Counted from the stretch's first letter, positions 1 to 7,025 are shown. The stretch: DNA of 14,042 bases from Lentisphaerota bacterium (GCA_003552565.1 PUNB01000161.1:1-14042), one strand, 5' to 3'. Notes: a model not told the origin generated them from the sequence alone. Translations and numbers: made by a program.

Positions 1-150
1 AGACTTCGCGTTGTTAACCTTGTCCCGAACTTTGTCCCGAACCTAATTCTAAAGTCAAAAAACACTGGACAAGGTGCGAGACAAGGTGCGAGACAAGGTT
101 TTTTATACCGCAACAAGTCTCCCCTCGGGGTATCAGGCGCATCGCGCCGG
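1..150 (+). repeat. Mosaic repeat, copy 1 (cut by window start)
   Basis: Three parts can be seen. Flank A begins AGACTTCG at position 1. The centre (18-98) is bounded by imperfect inverted repeats: arm 16-36 matches the reverse complement of 80-100 at 18 of 21 bases. Its right side holds three GACAAGG units at 12-bp spacing (68, 80, 92), its left side the complementary CCTTGTC (18) and CTTTGTC (30). Flank B (about 109-150) starts CAACAAGTCT and contains two small hairpins, CCCCTCGGGG (121-130) and GGCGC-ATC-GCGCC (136-148). The same parts recur near 7034-7190 and 13757-13930 in other arrangements. No coding capacity; it looks like a small non-autonomous intergenic element. Confidence 0.85.
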
Positions 151-165
151 CGGTTAAGATAGTGG

Positions 166-206
166 CCGGAGCTTCCAGCTCCGGATTATCAAGCGCACCG
201 CGCCGA
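166..206. repeat. Perfect hairpin plus second flank-B-like motif
   Basis: CCGGAGCT (166-173) and AGCTCCGG (177-184) form a perfect 8-bp stem with a 3-base loop. Immediately after it, 187-206 repeats the TATCA(A/G)GCGCA(C/T)CGCGCCG motif already seen in flank B at 131-151. This suggests a partial second copy of that module next to copy 1. Confidence 0.6.
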
Positions 207-301
207 GGAACGGACTCGCATGCGCAAACAGAACGCCTTGTTTAATAACAAAAGACAGCGAAGGAAGCGGGTCGACTAAGCGTATCCGGGGAAGTTGTGT
301 C

Positions 302-326
302 GCCCCCTGAGGGGCTTTTTTATTTT
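302..326 (+). terminator. Terminator-like hairpin with T tract
   Basis: GCCCC (302-306), loop CTGA, GGGGC (311-315), then six T, one A and four T. This has the form of a rho-independent terminator on the + strand. No + strand gene precedes it in the window, so it either serves a gene upstream of position 1 or is just one of three GC-rich hairpins in this repeat cluster. Confidence 0.45.
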
Positions 327-339
327 GCTTGCTCCTTTT

Positions 340-387
340 CCACGGGCTCGCGCCCGTGGCTATATGCATGTCGCCCCCTTCGGGGGC
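340..387. repeat. Two adjacent GC-rich hairpins
   Basis: CCACGGGC (340-347) pairs with GCCCGTGG (352-359) around TCGC. GCCCCC (373-378) pairs with GGGGGC (382-387) around TTC. With the hairpin at 302-315 they form a run of three stems in 90 bases with no gene. The second ends in GGGGGCTGAAGCC, a pattern typical of intergenic palindromic repeats. Confidence 0.55.
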
Positions 388-443
388 TGAAGCCATAAAT
401 CCGCCTTAGACCGTACGAACCCGCCGTGACAACTTTTCCTTGC

Positions 444-597
444 TCCAGCCCTCCGACCTCTGCCCCCCGCTCTCAGCCCTCAGCTTTCCGTCTTCTTATC
501 TCGCAGTCCTATAGTCTCGTAGTCCCATCGTCATGTAGTCCTTCATCTTCTCAGGTTTCAGCCCTCCGAACTCCGCCCTCAGCTTTCAGCCTTTATG
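444..597. repeat. TCAGCCCTCAG / GTAGTCC interspersed repeat, copy 1
   Basis: Low-complexity array of (C)TCAG, TTTCAG and CTCCGA words surrounding a GTAGTCC-type core at 501-549. The core is 47 of 49 bases identical to 10493-10541, about 10 kb away. Shorter relatives built only from TTTCAGG/CTGAAACC words occur at 7196-7247 and 7937-7972. Both long copies end with a (C)CTTATGAAT-like sequence beside the 3-prime end of a - strand gene. No plausible gene. Confidence 0.8.
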
Positions 598-604
598 AAT
601 GACT

Positions 605-630
605 CTTGGCCGAATTCACATAATTAATCA
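605..630. repeat. GCCGAATTC-x-AATTAAT block, copy 1
   Basis: A short block of about 26 bp with the pattern GGCCGAATTC, a few bases, then AATTAATCA. Related copies lie at 7981-8008 and 12519-12546. Here and at 7981 it directly follows a TTTCAG repeat, so the two families appear to travel together. It ends 17 bases beyond the reductase stop codon. Confidence 0.7.
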
Positions 631-647
631 GGCTAGCGCACAGCTCA

Positions 648-1568
648 CTAAAACCGATCTTCCAGCTGACGTTTTTCTGACTCGGTCATCTCTTCAAAGG
701 ACTTTGCTGATTCCACGTTTTCATCCACCTGCCAGACTTCGGAAATGCCGACGACAGCGGTTGCCACTGGATGACTCCATACGTAGTGCAGAAGTTCGCG
801 CATCTCCACATCGCCTCTAAGAAGCCGCCCCCTGGCGGCCACTTTCATGGCAATCACTCCCACCTCCTTGTCTTCGGCTTGGCGCAGGAATTCATCCAGA
901 TACTGCCGATCCCGCATGTGTGAGCCGGCGGGATTCAATGTAATCAGCATACAATCATAAACATCCATCTCCAAGGCCCGCAACAGCACTTTCGGGGAAT
1001 GACTGGTGATACCGATATACCTCACCTTGCCTTCTTCTCTCAACTCAAGAAAAGCCCGCAGAGCACCGTCTTCAGCGGCTATCTGGTCGAGCTGCTGGAG
1101 GCTGGCCACGTTATGATGCTGATAGAGGTCGATTTTATCTGTACTCAGCCGCTCCAGGCTTTCATCAATCAGTCGCATTGTGCCTTCATAAGTATAATCA
1201 TGGCTTTTGGTCGCCAGGAAAACCTCATTGCGCCGTTCCCGCATGACTCGGCCGATATACCTTTCACTGATACCATTGCCGTATCGCGGAGCGGTATCAA
1301 TGTAATTAACCCCCAGATCCAAGGCCCGATTGATGATTTCATCAGCCAGTTCGTCATTCCCCCGCCGTTCGATCACTGACTGTCCACCCAAGCTGAAAAG
1401 CGGTGTACTGTGTCCAGTGCGTCCAAGCTTCCGCGTGGGCATTTCCTGGCCGGCTTCCGCCGCACCGATAAATCCTGTCAGCAGGTAAGACGCAAAAACC
1501 GCGACACCAAAGGTACTCAGTGACAGCAATCGACCGCGCATAACTTTTGTTATCAGTATATTTTGCAT
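648..1568 (-). CDS. Exported aldo/keto reductase
   Basis: NAD(P)H-dependent oxidoreductase of the aldo/keto reductase superfamily (TIM barrel), 306 aa. The catalytic tetrad is visible: Asp91 and Tyr96 in IDTAPRYG, Lys121 in LATKSH, and His152 in DLYQHHNV. Late barrel strands KVRYIGITSHSP (171-182) and VIAMKVAARG (218-227) are also recognisable. The first ~39 residues form a signal peptide: basic start with MRGR, a hydrophobic stretch to about residue 36, and a likely cleavage after AEA, so the enzyme probably acts outside the cytoplasm. No twin arginine is seen. The start chosen is ATG at 1566-1568, preceded by GGGAGAAG at suitable spacing; an in-frame TTG at 1583 lies inside the T tract of the upstream terminator and is unlikely. 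Stop TAG. Substrate cannot be told. It follows the RRM gene on the same strand, 100 nt downstream. Confidence 0.9.
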   Translation of the reverse strand: MQNILITKVMRGRLLSLSTFGVAVFASYLLTGFIGAAEAGQEMPTRKLGRTGHSTPLFSLGGQSVIERRGNDELADEIINRALDLGVNYIDTAPRYGNGISERYIGRVMRERRNEVFLATKSHDYTYEGTMRLIDESLERLSTDKIDLYQHHNVASLQQLDQIAAEDGALRAFLELREEGKVRYIGITSHSPKVLLRALEMDVYDCMLITLNPAGSHMRDRQYLDEFLRQAEDKEVGVIAMKVAARGRLLRGDVEMRELLHYVWSHPVATAVVGISEVWQVDENVESAKSFEEMTESEKRQLEDRF

Positions 1569-1581
1569 TTTTTCTTCTCCC

Positions 1582-1625
1582 AAAAAAAGAAACGCCGACG
1601 AAGTGTTATCACCTCCGTCGGCGTT
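1582..1625 (-). terminator. Rho-independent terminator after the RRM gene
   Basis: Read on the - strand, AACGCCGACG (1625-1616) pairs perfectly with CGTCGGCGTT (1600-1591), followed by TCTTTTTTT (1590-1582). The 15-nt loop contains GGAGGTGAT, complementary to the 3-prime end of 16S rRNA. A third segment, CCGTCGGCGT at 1662-1653, can pair with the same first arm (1615-1624 as ten perfect pairs), so two exclusive hairpins are possible. The Shine-Dalgarno sequence of the reductase follows directly after the T tract. Confidence 0.85.
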
Positions 1626-1668
1626 CCCGTGTTCACTATTTACGTCAGCTTACGCCGACGGATACGAC

Positions 1669-1980
1669 TTAACGACCTCCGCGAAACCCGCCGCCGCCGT
1701 CGCGACGAAAACCGCCTCGACCGCCGCCGCCTTCACGTTCGCGCGCTTCATTGACTCTGACAGCGCGACCGTCAAGCTCGGTGCCATCCATTTCCTGAAT
1801 GGCATTGTCAGCATCTTCCGCATTGTTGAAAGTCACGAAACCAAAACCGCGGGACCGGCCGGTCTCCCGATCCGTAATGATTTTGGCTTCAGCAACCTCA
1901 CCAAAGCGTTCGAACGCTTCCCGAAGTCCATCATCCGTTGTTCCCCAACTGACACCACCGACAAATAACTTTTTTGACAT
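1669..1980 (-). CDS. Glycine-rich RRM RNA-binding protein
   Basis: A 103-aa single-domain RNA-binding protein. The RRM fills residues ~4-80, with RNP2 as LFVGGV (5-10) and RNP1 as RGFGFVTF (44-51). A short tail of Gly and Arg (RGG-like) follows from about residue 83 to the end. This architecture matches the small bacterial RRM proteins known from cyanobacteria and many other phyla, often cold-induced and thought to act as RNA chaperones. The start ATG at 1978-1980 has GTAAGG just upstream. The 5-prime leader (1981 onward) is long and rich in pairing, consistent with regulation at the RNA level. A strong terminator lies between it and the downstream reductase, so it is probably transcribed mainly alone. 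Confidence 0.92.
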   Translation of the reverse strand: MSKKLFVGGVSWGTTDDGLREAFERFGEVAEAKIITDRETGRSRGFGFVTFNNAEDADNAIQEMDGTELDGRAVRVNEAREREGGGGRGGFRRDGGGGFRGGR

Positions 1981-2180
1981 TATCCTTACTCTCTTTTCTC
2001 TAACTGAATTAACGCTCCCGGGTCTGCCTTCTCACCCGGAAACAGCTTACAATCCATGAATACAGATCCATGAATCAATTAAATTACCGGCTTTTCTGTG
2101 AGTTCACTGAAAGTTCCGTCATTGACCGTGTCTGACGGTTCCTGATGTGAGCCTCGCAGGAAGAGGCAGAGAGCCTCCAA
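1981..2180 (-). promoter_or_regulatory. Structured 5-prime leader of the RRM gene (candidate)
   Basis: Several elements lie upstream of the RRM start. A hairpin CCGGGT/ACCCGG (2018-2023 with 2034-2039). A 10-bp direct repeat ATCCATGAAT at 2052-2061 and 2066-2075. A hairpin CCGTCA/TGACGG (2116-2121 with 2133-2138). Then a cluster where TTCCTG/CAGGAA (2139-2144, 2157-2162) competes with GCCTC/GAGGC/GCCTC (2151, 2163, 2173). Long folded leaders are usual for cold-shock type genes, but no named riboswitch is recognised and no promoter could be fixed. Confidence 0.35.
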
Positions 2181-2328
2181 ACCACCGGTGAAAGCAGAAT
2201 TGTAAATGTAAAGTACTCCGTTTTTTTAAAAAAGCAAATGAATAATTGCAATATCTTCAGGAACTTTTCCAGAACGGCTCGTGTCGTTGCTTATTCTTGT
2301 TTCACCGCCGTCCCATTGGGATGACTGA

Positions 2329-2387
2329 ACTAGTGTGGTGATCGCTAATTATCTTTGCATTTGACGCAGGTATTCTGAATGGCCAAG
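2329..2387. repeat. ACTAGTGTGGTGATCGCTAA repeat, copy 1
   Basis: The 20 bases at 2329-2348 are identical to 10382-10401. Weaker similarity continues for about 40 bases more (TTTGA-GCAG motifs at 2360-2369 and about 10413-10422). Both copies lie in gene-free spacers next to a large inverted repeat, on the right side here and on the left side at 10382. Confidence 0.75.
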
Positions 2388-2490
2388 CGCTCTGGAGAAA
2401 GTAAGGCGAAAGATCAGGGCAAAAGATTAGTGGGCGCACCCGTTTTTTCCTAATCTTTCGTCATAATCTTTCGCCTTAATCCAATTGGCC
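2381..2490. repeat. Large imperfect hairpin
   Basis: AAGGCGAAAGAT (2403-2414) and AAAGATTAG (2422-2430) pair with CTAATCTTT (2450-2458) and ATCTTTCGCCTT (2466-2477), leaving a 7-by-7 internal loop. The apical loop is ~19 bases including six T. Outer GGCCAA (2381-2386) can pair with TTGGCC (2485-2490). The spacer 1981-2639 otherwise holds only the RRM leader and the repeat at 2329; 2491-2639 shows nothing I can name beyond the def leader. Confidence 0.7.
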
Positions 2491-2639
2491 CTGGCGCGCA
2501 CAATCACTTTCGAGCTTGTGAACTCTACAAAACCCTTTTCGTAAGGGGTCTATAGAGTATCAGAAAAGTTATACCGCGTTTACTGAGTTCGGATTCTGGT
2601 CAGGGTTTTAAATTTTGTTCATACGAGAAATCAAAAACC

Positions 2640-3254
2640 ATGAACAACACTTTAAGTTTTTCCAACACCGTCGACCGCACACTGCCGCTGCGACATTTAG
2701 GTGATCCTGTATTGAGCCAACAAGCGCATACAGTCGGTCCGGCCGAGCTGCCGCGTGCGCGTCAGCTGGCACCTTTGATGCTGGCCACCATGAACAGCGA
2801 AGGAGGCATCGGTCTGGCCGCTACGCAAATCGGCGAAACTCTGAGCCTGACGGTTATAGATTTGCGCCCAGTAGAGGAATCCTTGCAGGACTCCCTTACG
2901 GGCGCGGAAAAAGACATTTTCGCCCGCATGCCGCTGATTCTGCTCAACCCCCGAATCACATCGACATCTCCAGAAGAAGAAACATCTGAAGAGGGGTGCT
3001 TAAGCCTGCCTGACATCCAAGCGGCCGTGAAACGTCCGGCCCGGGTGGTTTTTCAAGCTCAATCTTTAAATGGAGAACCGCTATTTGGCGAATGCGGCGG
3101 TCTGCTGGCTCGATGCCTTCAGCACGAAATAGACCACCTTAACGGCATAACCTTTGATCAGCGGCTTACACCGGAGAGCCTGCTCAGAATCAAAAGCAAA
3201 TTACGGCGTCTGAAAAAGAACACCCAGAAAAAACTCAAACATCAAATTTCATGA
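2640..3254 (+). CDS. def: Peptide deformylase
   Basis: Removes the formyl group from the initiator methionine of new proteins; a cytoplasmic metal enzyme (Fe2+ or Zn2+). All three family motifs are intact in the 204-aa product: GIGLAATQ (56-63), EGCLS (118-122, metal ligand Cys120) and HEIDH (162-166, ligands His162 and His166, catalytic Glu163). The length is slightly above the usual ~165-190 because of an N-terminal extension and a Lys/Arg-rich C-terminal tail (about 185-200). The ATG at 2640 has no clear Shine-Dalgarno sequence. The stop overlaps the start of the next gene (ATGA), so the two are probably translationally coupled. The usual partner fmt is not adjacent. Confidence 0.96.
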   Translation: MNNTLSFSNTVDRTLPLRHLGDPVLSQQAHTVGPAELPRARQLAPLMLATMNSEGGIGLAATQIGETLSLTVIDLRPVEESLQDSLTGAEKDIFARMPLILLNPRITSTSPEEETSEEGCLSLPDIQAAVKRPARVVFQAQSLNGEPLFGECGGLLARCLQHEIDHLNGITFDQRLTPESLLRIKSKLRRLKKNTQKKLKHQIS

Positions 3255-4159
3255 ATCCGCAAACCCAAGACAGACAATCAGAAACCCGGAGCGACGGTTT
3301 GCTGGATTCATTCACGAAAGAAAGCCGCCGGATTCTCTTCGCACTTTTCATCCAACCTCAATTGCTTCTTCCCCTAGCTCTCAACTCATGGAAAAGAGCC
3401 CTTAAAACGGTTGTCGCAGCCCTATTATTGTGCGCTCTGTTACTTACGTTTCATCATGGATCCCGCCTGTACAGAGGGATGATTGACTGGGCCGGCTGGT
3501 TCGAAGACCGGATCGGTCAATTGACCATCGAACCCCATGAAATCAGCTGGCAAAAACCCGCCAGACTGCCGGCGACATTCTGGAAAGATTCCTATCGGGT
3601 CGATTTTGTCGACAAGGAAGCCGACAGTGATGAGATAAAGACTTATCAAGAAGGCCGACACGGAGTGTGGATATCCCCGGAAACCGTTTACTGGTGGAGT
3701 AAAAACAGAGACCGGGAAATTATCAAACGTCCCTTGTGGAAAGAGGGTAAAATTCTTAATCAGTTAAAGATTTCATCTCTCGGGGTAGAGAAAAAAGTTC
3801 TAGGCGAAGATGAAATTGTCCCTCTGCTGCGCAGATGGACATGGGCGGCGGGTTTTCCCGCTCTCTTCGTCGGTGTCAGCTTTCATCTGACATTTCTCTA
3901 TTTCTTTTACACCATGATCTTTACCGCGGTTCCTTTTGTCATTCGCGGCTCCCTGAGAAATTACGGATTTAAAGGAGTGCATGGTTTTTATCTGTACGTC
4001 GGTGTGCCGCCGCTGCTTATTGCCTCGATTTACAATCTTCTCCCCCTGCCATGGCTGGATTTCAATGCCCTGTTTCTCCTCGGCTTCTTTTTATTTCTGG
4101 TCTTTATCTCTCTTCAAACAGCTCGTTCAGGCGGTTCTCAATCCGGTGAATCGAGTTAA
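3251..4159 (+). CDS. Polytopic membrane protein of unknown function
   Basis: A 302-aa protein I do not recognise. The N-terminus is soluble and charged (1-28). A short hydrophobic run (~29-45) and a membrane helix (~51-67) follow. A hydrophilic segment of about 115 residues (~70-185), rich in Trp and charged residues, is probably on the outer face. Then come two to four membrane helices (~190-222, 236-262, 263-288) and a short polar end. One helix, a loop domain, then a C-terminal helix bundle resembles DUF1189/Yip1-like bacterial membrane proteins, but I see no decisive motif. It starts by a 4-nt ATGA overlap with def and so is expressed with it. Function open. Confidence 0.75.
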   Translation: MNPQTQDRQSETRSDGLLDSFTKESRRILFALFIQPQLLLPLALNSWKRALKTVVAALLLCALLLTFHHGSRLYRGMIDWAGWFEDRIGQLTIEPHEISWQKPARLPATFWKDSYRVDFVDKEADSDEIKTYQEGRHGVWISPETVYWWSKNRDREIIKRPLWKEGKILNQLKISSLGVEKKVLGEDEIVPLLRRWTWAAGFPALFVGVSFHLTFLYFFYTMIFTAVPFVIRGSLRNYGFKGVHGFYLYVGVPPLLIASIYNLLPLPWLDFNALFLLGFFLFLVFISLQTARSGGSQSGESS

Positions 4160-4360
4160 TCGCAAAGTATTCTTCATTCACCGCTGGCTGAATCATATTT
4201 AATGATTATATTACATCGCTGTTCCGGCGTCGATTAGTCGCCGCGACATAAAAATACACCCAAACCCCCATTCTCGCTTCCAGGACCTTTGGGCATACGG
4301 TGTCGAACCGTTGTTCACATTCCTTTGGCAAAGCGGAAAAAAACACTAAGGAAACAGCTT
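4160..4360 (+). promoter_or_regulatory. rpsB leader region (candidate)
   Basis: About 200 bases precede rpsB, longer than needed for a ribosome site. They contain a perfect 5-bp hairpin ACGGT-GTCGA-ACCGT (4297-4311), a GGCG/CGCC stem near 4227-4243 and AT-rich TATATT near 4205. Ribosomal protein S2 commonly represses its own operon through the rpsB leader, so such a role is possible. No known leader motif is recognised. Confidence 0.3.
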
Positions 4361-5320
4361 ATGGCAAAAATCACCATCAATGATCTTCTCGAAGCAGGTG
4401 TTCATTTCGGGCACCAGAGCCAGCGCCGCAATCCCAAAATGAAACCTTATATTTACGGTGTGCGGCATAAGGTAACGATTTTCGACCTGACCATCACCAT
4501 GCGCAAACTGGCGGAAGCCTGTGATTTCCTGCGCCAGACAGCTGTTGACGGCGGCGACATACTTTTTGTCGGCACCAAACGACAGGCTCAGAATGTAATC
4601 CGGCAGGCCGCGGAAAAAACCAACATGTTTTACGTGGCCCATCGATGGCTCGGCGGCATGCTGACCAATAATCAGGTCATCGCCGGCCGAAAAAAATATC
4701 TCCAGCAGCTTCGCGGCATGGAGGAAGACGGCACACTTGAGCAACTGCCCAACAAAGAAGCCGCCGGCAAAAGACGCGAACTGAGTAAACTGGAAAAAAA
4801 CCTCGGCGGCATAATCGGCATGAGTAAAATTCCTAAAGCCATGGTGGTTATAGATATTGGGCGCGAGGAAATTGCCGTAAAAGAAGCCAATAAATGCGGC
4901 ATACCGGTGGTGGCGCTTGTTGACTCCAACTGCGACCCCGACCCCATTGATTATCCTATCCCCGGAAACGACGACGCCCTGCGCTCAATCAGAGTATGTT
5001 TACAGGCTTTAACCGCCGCTGTCGAAGAAGGTTTGAAGGAAAGCGGCAAAGAAGTCAACACCGACATTGAACTGACCGCGGATGAACCGGAGTCGGAACA
5101 ACCACGGGGAACCGAACCCGCCACAGAAGAAAACACTCCAACAGCCGAACCCGAGTCTTCTGAAGAAAAGGCGGCGCCCGCTGAACCCCCGCAGGAGGAA
5201 ACTGAAAAAACAGCTCCCTCCCCGGAACCAGTCGAGGCTGAAGCCGAGGAAGAGAAGCCCACAGAAGAGCCTGTTGAGAAAGCGGCTTCCGAAGAAAGCA
5301 TGTCAACGGAAGCAAAATAA
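4361..5320 (+). CDS. rpsB: 30S ribosomal protein S2 with acidic C-terminal tail
   Basis: Component of the small ribosomal subunit needed for S1 docking and initiation. Family hallmarks: LLEAGVHFGHQ (9-19), NPKMKPYIYG (24-33), ILFVGTKRQAQ (67-77), AHRWLGGMLTN (93-103) and PVVALVDSNCDPDPIDYPIP (182-201). The start is ATG at 4361, preceded by AAGGAAACAGCTT; an in-frame upstream start at 4289 lacks homology and would cut into the leader. The S2 fold ends near residue 230; residues ~231-319 are an extra tail very rich in Glu, Pro, Ala and Thr. The protein is thus 319 aa instead of ~230-260. It heads rpsB-tsf-pyrH, the usual bacterial order. Confidence 0.97.
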   Translation: MAKITINDLLEAGVHFGHQSQRRNPKMKPYIYGVRHKVTIFDLTITMRKLAEACDFLRQTAVDGGDILFVGTKRQAQNVIRQAAEKTNMFYVAHRWLGGMLTNNQVIAGRKKYLQQLRGMEEDGTLEQLPNKEAAGKRRELSKLEKNLGGIIGMSKIPKAMVVIDIGREEIAVKEANKCGIPVVALVDSNCDPDPIDYPIPGNDDALRSIRVCLQALTAAVEEGLKESGKEVNTDIELTADEPESEQPRGTEPATEENTPTAEPESSEEKAAPAEPPQEETEKTAPSPEPVEAEAEEEKPTEEPVEKAASEESMSTEAK

Positions 5321-5355
5321 GCAATCATACTTCAGCATGAAAGGAATAATATAAG

Positions 5356-6159
5356 ATGCCAGAAATCACAGCTCAGATGGTGAAAAAACTCCGAGACCGG
5401 ACAGATGCCGGCATGATGGATTGCAAAAACGCCCTGATCGAAAGCGGCGGCGACATGGAACAGGCGGTTGAGCATCTGCGTAAAACAGGTATCATGAAAG
5501 CTGCGAAAAAAGCCTCCCGTTCCGCCACCGAAGGCAGAGCCGTGGTCTGTGTGCAGCACCCGGTCGCCGTCATGGTGGAAGTGCTTTGCGAAACGGATTT
5601 CGCGGCGCGAAATGAAAAATTTCAGGAGTACGGCAGGAATGTCGCCAATCGGATCCTGAACGAATATCAGGGCGACCAGGACCTCACGGAAGTTATTGGT
5701 GAGAACGAAAAAGAAAACCTCGGAGAAATGGTGGCCCAAATCGGGGAGAACATGCAAGTGCGTCGAGCCGTCCGCTGGGAAACCAGCGGGCGATTCGCTC
5801 ATTACCTGCACATGGGCGGCAAAATCGGAGTGCTGGCGGAACTGGAAGGCGATGCATCCGATGAGCTGGCCAACGATATCTGCATGCATATTGCCGCCTT
5901 CAGCCCCCGCTATGTTTCTCCTGATGACATCGACCAGGAAACCATCGAAAGAGAGAGAAGCATCGCCGCCGCTCAAGTGGAGGGGAAGCCGCCGGAAATC
6001 ATGGAAAAAATCATCGACGGCAAAATTCATAAATGGTACAGCGAGGTCTGCCTGAGCCATCAGCCATGGCTGCGCGATGACAAGAGCAGCCTCGCTAAAA
6101 TCGCACCGAATGTAACCGTCAAAAGATTCGCCCGCTGGCAGGTGGGAGAGGAGCTGTGA
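5356..6159 (+). CDS. tsf: Translation elongation factor Ts
   Basis: Guanine nucleotide exchange factor that recycles EF-Tu from GDP to GTP form; cytoplasmic. The N-terminal UBA-like domain carries the signature TDAGMMDCKNAL (16-27), followed by LRKTGIMKAAKKASR (41-55). The core contains ETDFAARNEKF (78-88), the usual EF-Tu contact motif. At 267 aa it is a little shorter than E. coli EF-Ts (283). The ATG at 5356 has AAGGA about 10 bases upstream, 35 bases after the rpsB stop, so it is in the rpsB operon. Confidence 0.97.
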   Translation: MPEITAQMVKKLRDRTDAGMMDCKNALIESGGDMEQAVEHLRKTGIMKAAKKASRSATEGRAVVCVQHPVAVMVEVLCETDFAARNEKFQEYGRNVANRILNEYQGDQDLTEVIGENEKENLGEMVAQIGENMQVRRAVRWETSGRFAHYLHMGGKIGVLAELEGDASDELANDICMHIAAFSPRYVSPDDIDQETIERERSIAAAQVEGKPPEIMEKIIDGKIHKWYSEVCLSHQPWLRDDKSSLAKIAPNVTVKRFARWQVGEEL

Positions 6160-6166
6160 ACAGTAT

Positions 6167-6949
6167 ATGGCAACGGTGTCTCCGCCATTTCGCCGCGTCC
6201 TCCTGAAGCTTTCCGGAGAAGCATTGAAAAGCGATGCTTCTTCGACGGCGCTTCAGGAAGAGCCCATCAGTCGCGTCTGCGGTAGAATTGCCGACGCTTT
6301 ATCCTCCGGCGTGCAAATGGCGGTAGTTGTCGGCGGCGGCAATTTCTTCCGCGGATTCCAATCCTCCAGTTCCGGTATCAGCCGGGTTACCGGTGATTAC
6401 ATCGGCATGCTGGCCACCGTCATGAACAGTCTGGCTTTACGAGACGCTCTCGAAAGCACCGGCGTTAAGGCCCGAGTCATGACCTCAATCGAACTGCCGG
6501 GAATCACCGAAATATTTGACCGCCGGCATGCCGAATCACTGTTGAAAAACGGAGAAGTAGTGATTTTCGGCGCGGGCACCGGACACCCCTTTTTCACCAC
6601 CGACACCACCGCCGCGCTGCGGGCATGCGAAATCGATGCCGACGCGGTACTTAAAGCCACGAAAGTCGATGGGGTATATTCCTGTGATCCCAACCGTGAA
6701 CAAAAAGCGAAAAGATATAAATCCCTATCTTTCGCCGATGCCATTCGGCTCCGCCTGCAAGTAATGGACTCCACCGCTTTCTCTCTCTGTCGGGACAACC
6801 AAATCCCGATTATAGTGTTCGATTTTCTGCCGCCGGATTCCTTGAGTCAAACGTTACAAGGCTCAAGAGATAACTCAACATTTGTTGGTGATTGCGAAAC
6901 CGTCATTGACGAAAATCCGCAGCGACCGCCGCACAATCAAGGCGGCTGA
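6167..6949 (+). CDS. pyrH: UMP kinase
   Basis: Phosphorylates UMP to UDP with ATP in pyrimidine nucleotide synthesis; the bacterial amino acid kinase-type enzyme, active as a hexamer. Motifs in the 260-aa product: VLLKLSGEAL (11-20), VVGGGNFFRG (54-63), DYIGMLATVMN (77-87), the UMP/ATP-site stretch FGAGTGHPFFTTDT (134-147) and KATKVDGVYSCDP (163-175). GGAGAGGAG at the end of tsf serves as ribosome site; the start lies 7 bases after the tsf stop, so the two are coupled. The C-terminus has ~15 extra polar residues. The next usual operon member, frr, follows only after 356 bases of repeats. Confidence 0.97.
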   Translation: MATVSPPFRRVLLKLSGEALKSDASSTALQEEPISRVCGRIADALSSGVQMAVVVGGGNFFRGFQSSSSGISRVTGDYIGMLATVMNSLALRDALESTGVKARVMTSIELPGITEIFDRRHAESLLKNGEVVIFGAGTGHPFFTTDTTAALRACEIDADAVLKATKVDGVYSCDPNREQKAKRYKSLSFADAIRLRLQVMDSTAFSLCRDNQIPIIVFDFLPPDSLSQTLQGSRDNSTFVGDCETVIDENPQRPPHNQGG

Positions 6950-6990
6950 ATTTTGGTTCCTCTTCAACTTGAGTGGATAGCTTGATGGTA

Positions 6991-7025
6991 TGCGAAAAGG
7001 TGTTTATGGTCTATACACGCACGAA
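6991..7025 (+). repeat. GCGAAAAGGTGTTTAYGRT block, copy 1
   Basis: A ~35-bp block that recurs at 12815-12849 on the + strand and 13711-13742 on the - strand. All share GAAAAGGTGTTTA-G or nearly so, followed by a CATGCAC-type segment. A degenerate fourth copy lies at 13685-13700. In this copy and at 13711 it sits directly beside the mosaic repeat. Confidence 0.75.

Noticed and set aside
68..98. 12-bp spaced GACAAGG units as a CRISPR-like array
   Set aside because: Units are adjacent, without unique spacers of constant length, only three per side, and no cas gene is present.
154..396. 80-aa - strand frame in the first repeat cluster
   Set aside because: It spans several hairpin repeats and shows no protein-like pattern.
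1569..1583. TTG start giving a five-residue longer aldo/keto reductase
   Set aside because: The TTG lies in the T tract of the RRM terminator and overlaps the ribosome site of the ATG at 1568.
4289..4360. Upstream start adding 24 residues to S2
   Set aside because: S2 proteins begin at the MAKITINDLL region, and a ribosome site stands before the ATG at 4361.
4951..5328. - strand Ser-rich reading frames over the rpsB tail
   Set aside because: They arise from the complement of the Glu/Pro codons of the S2 tail; no ribosome site or homology.
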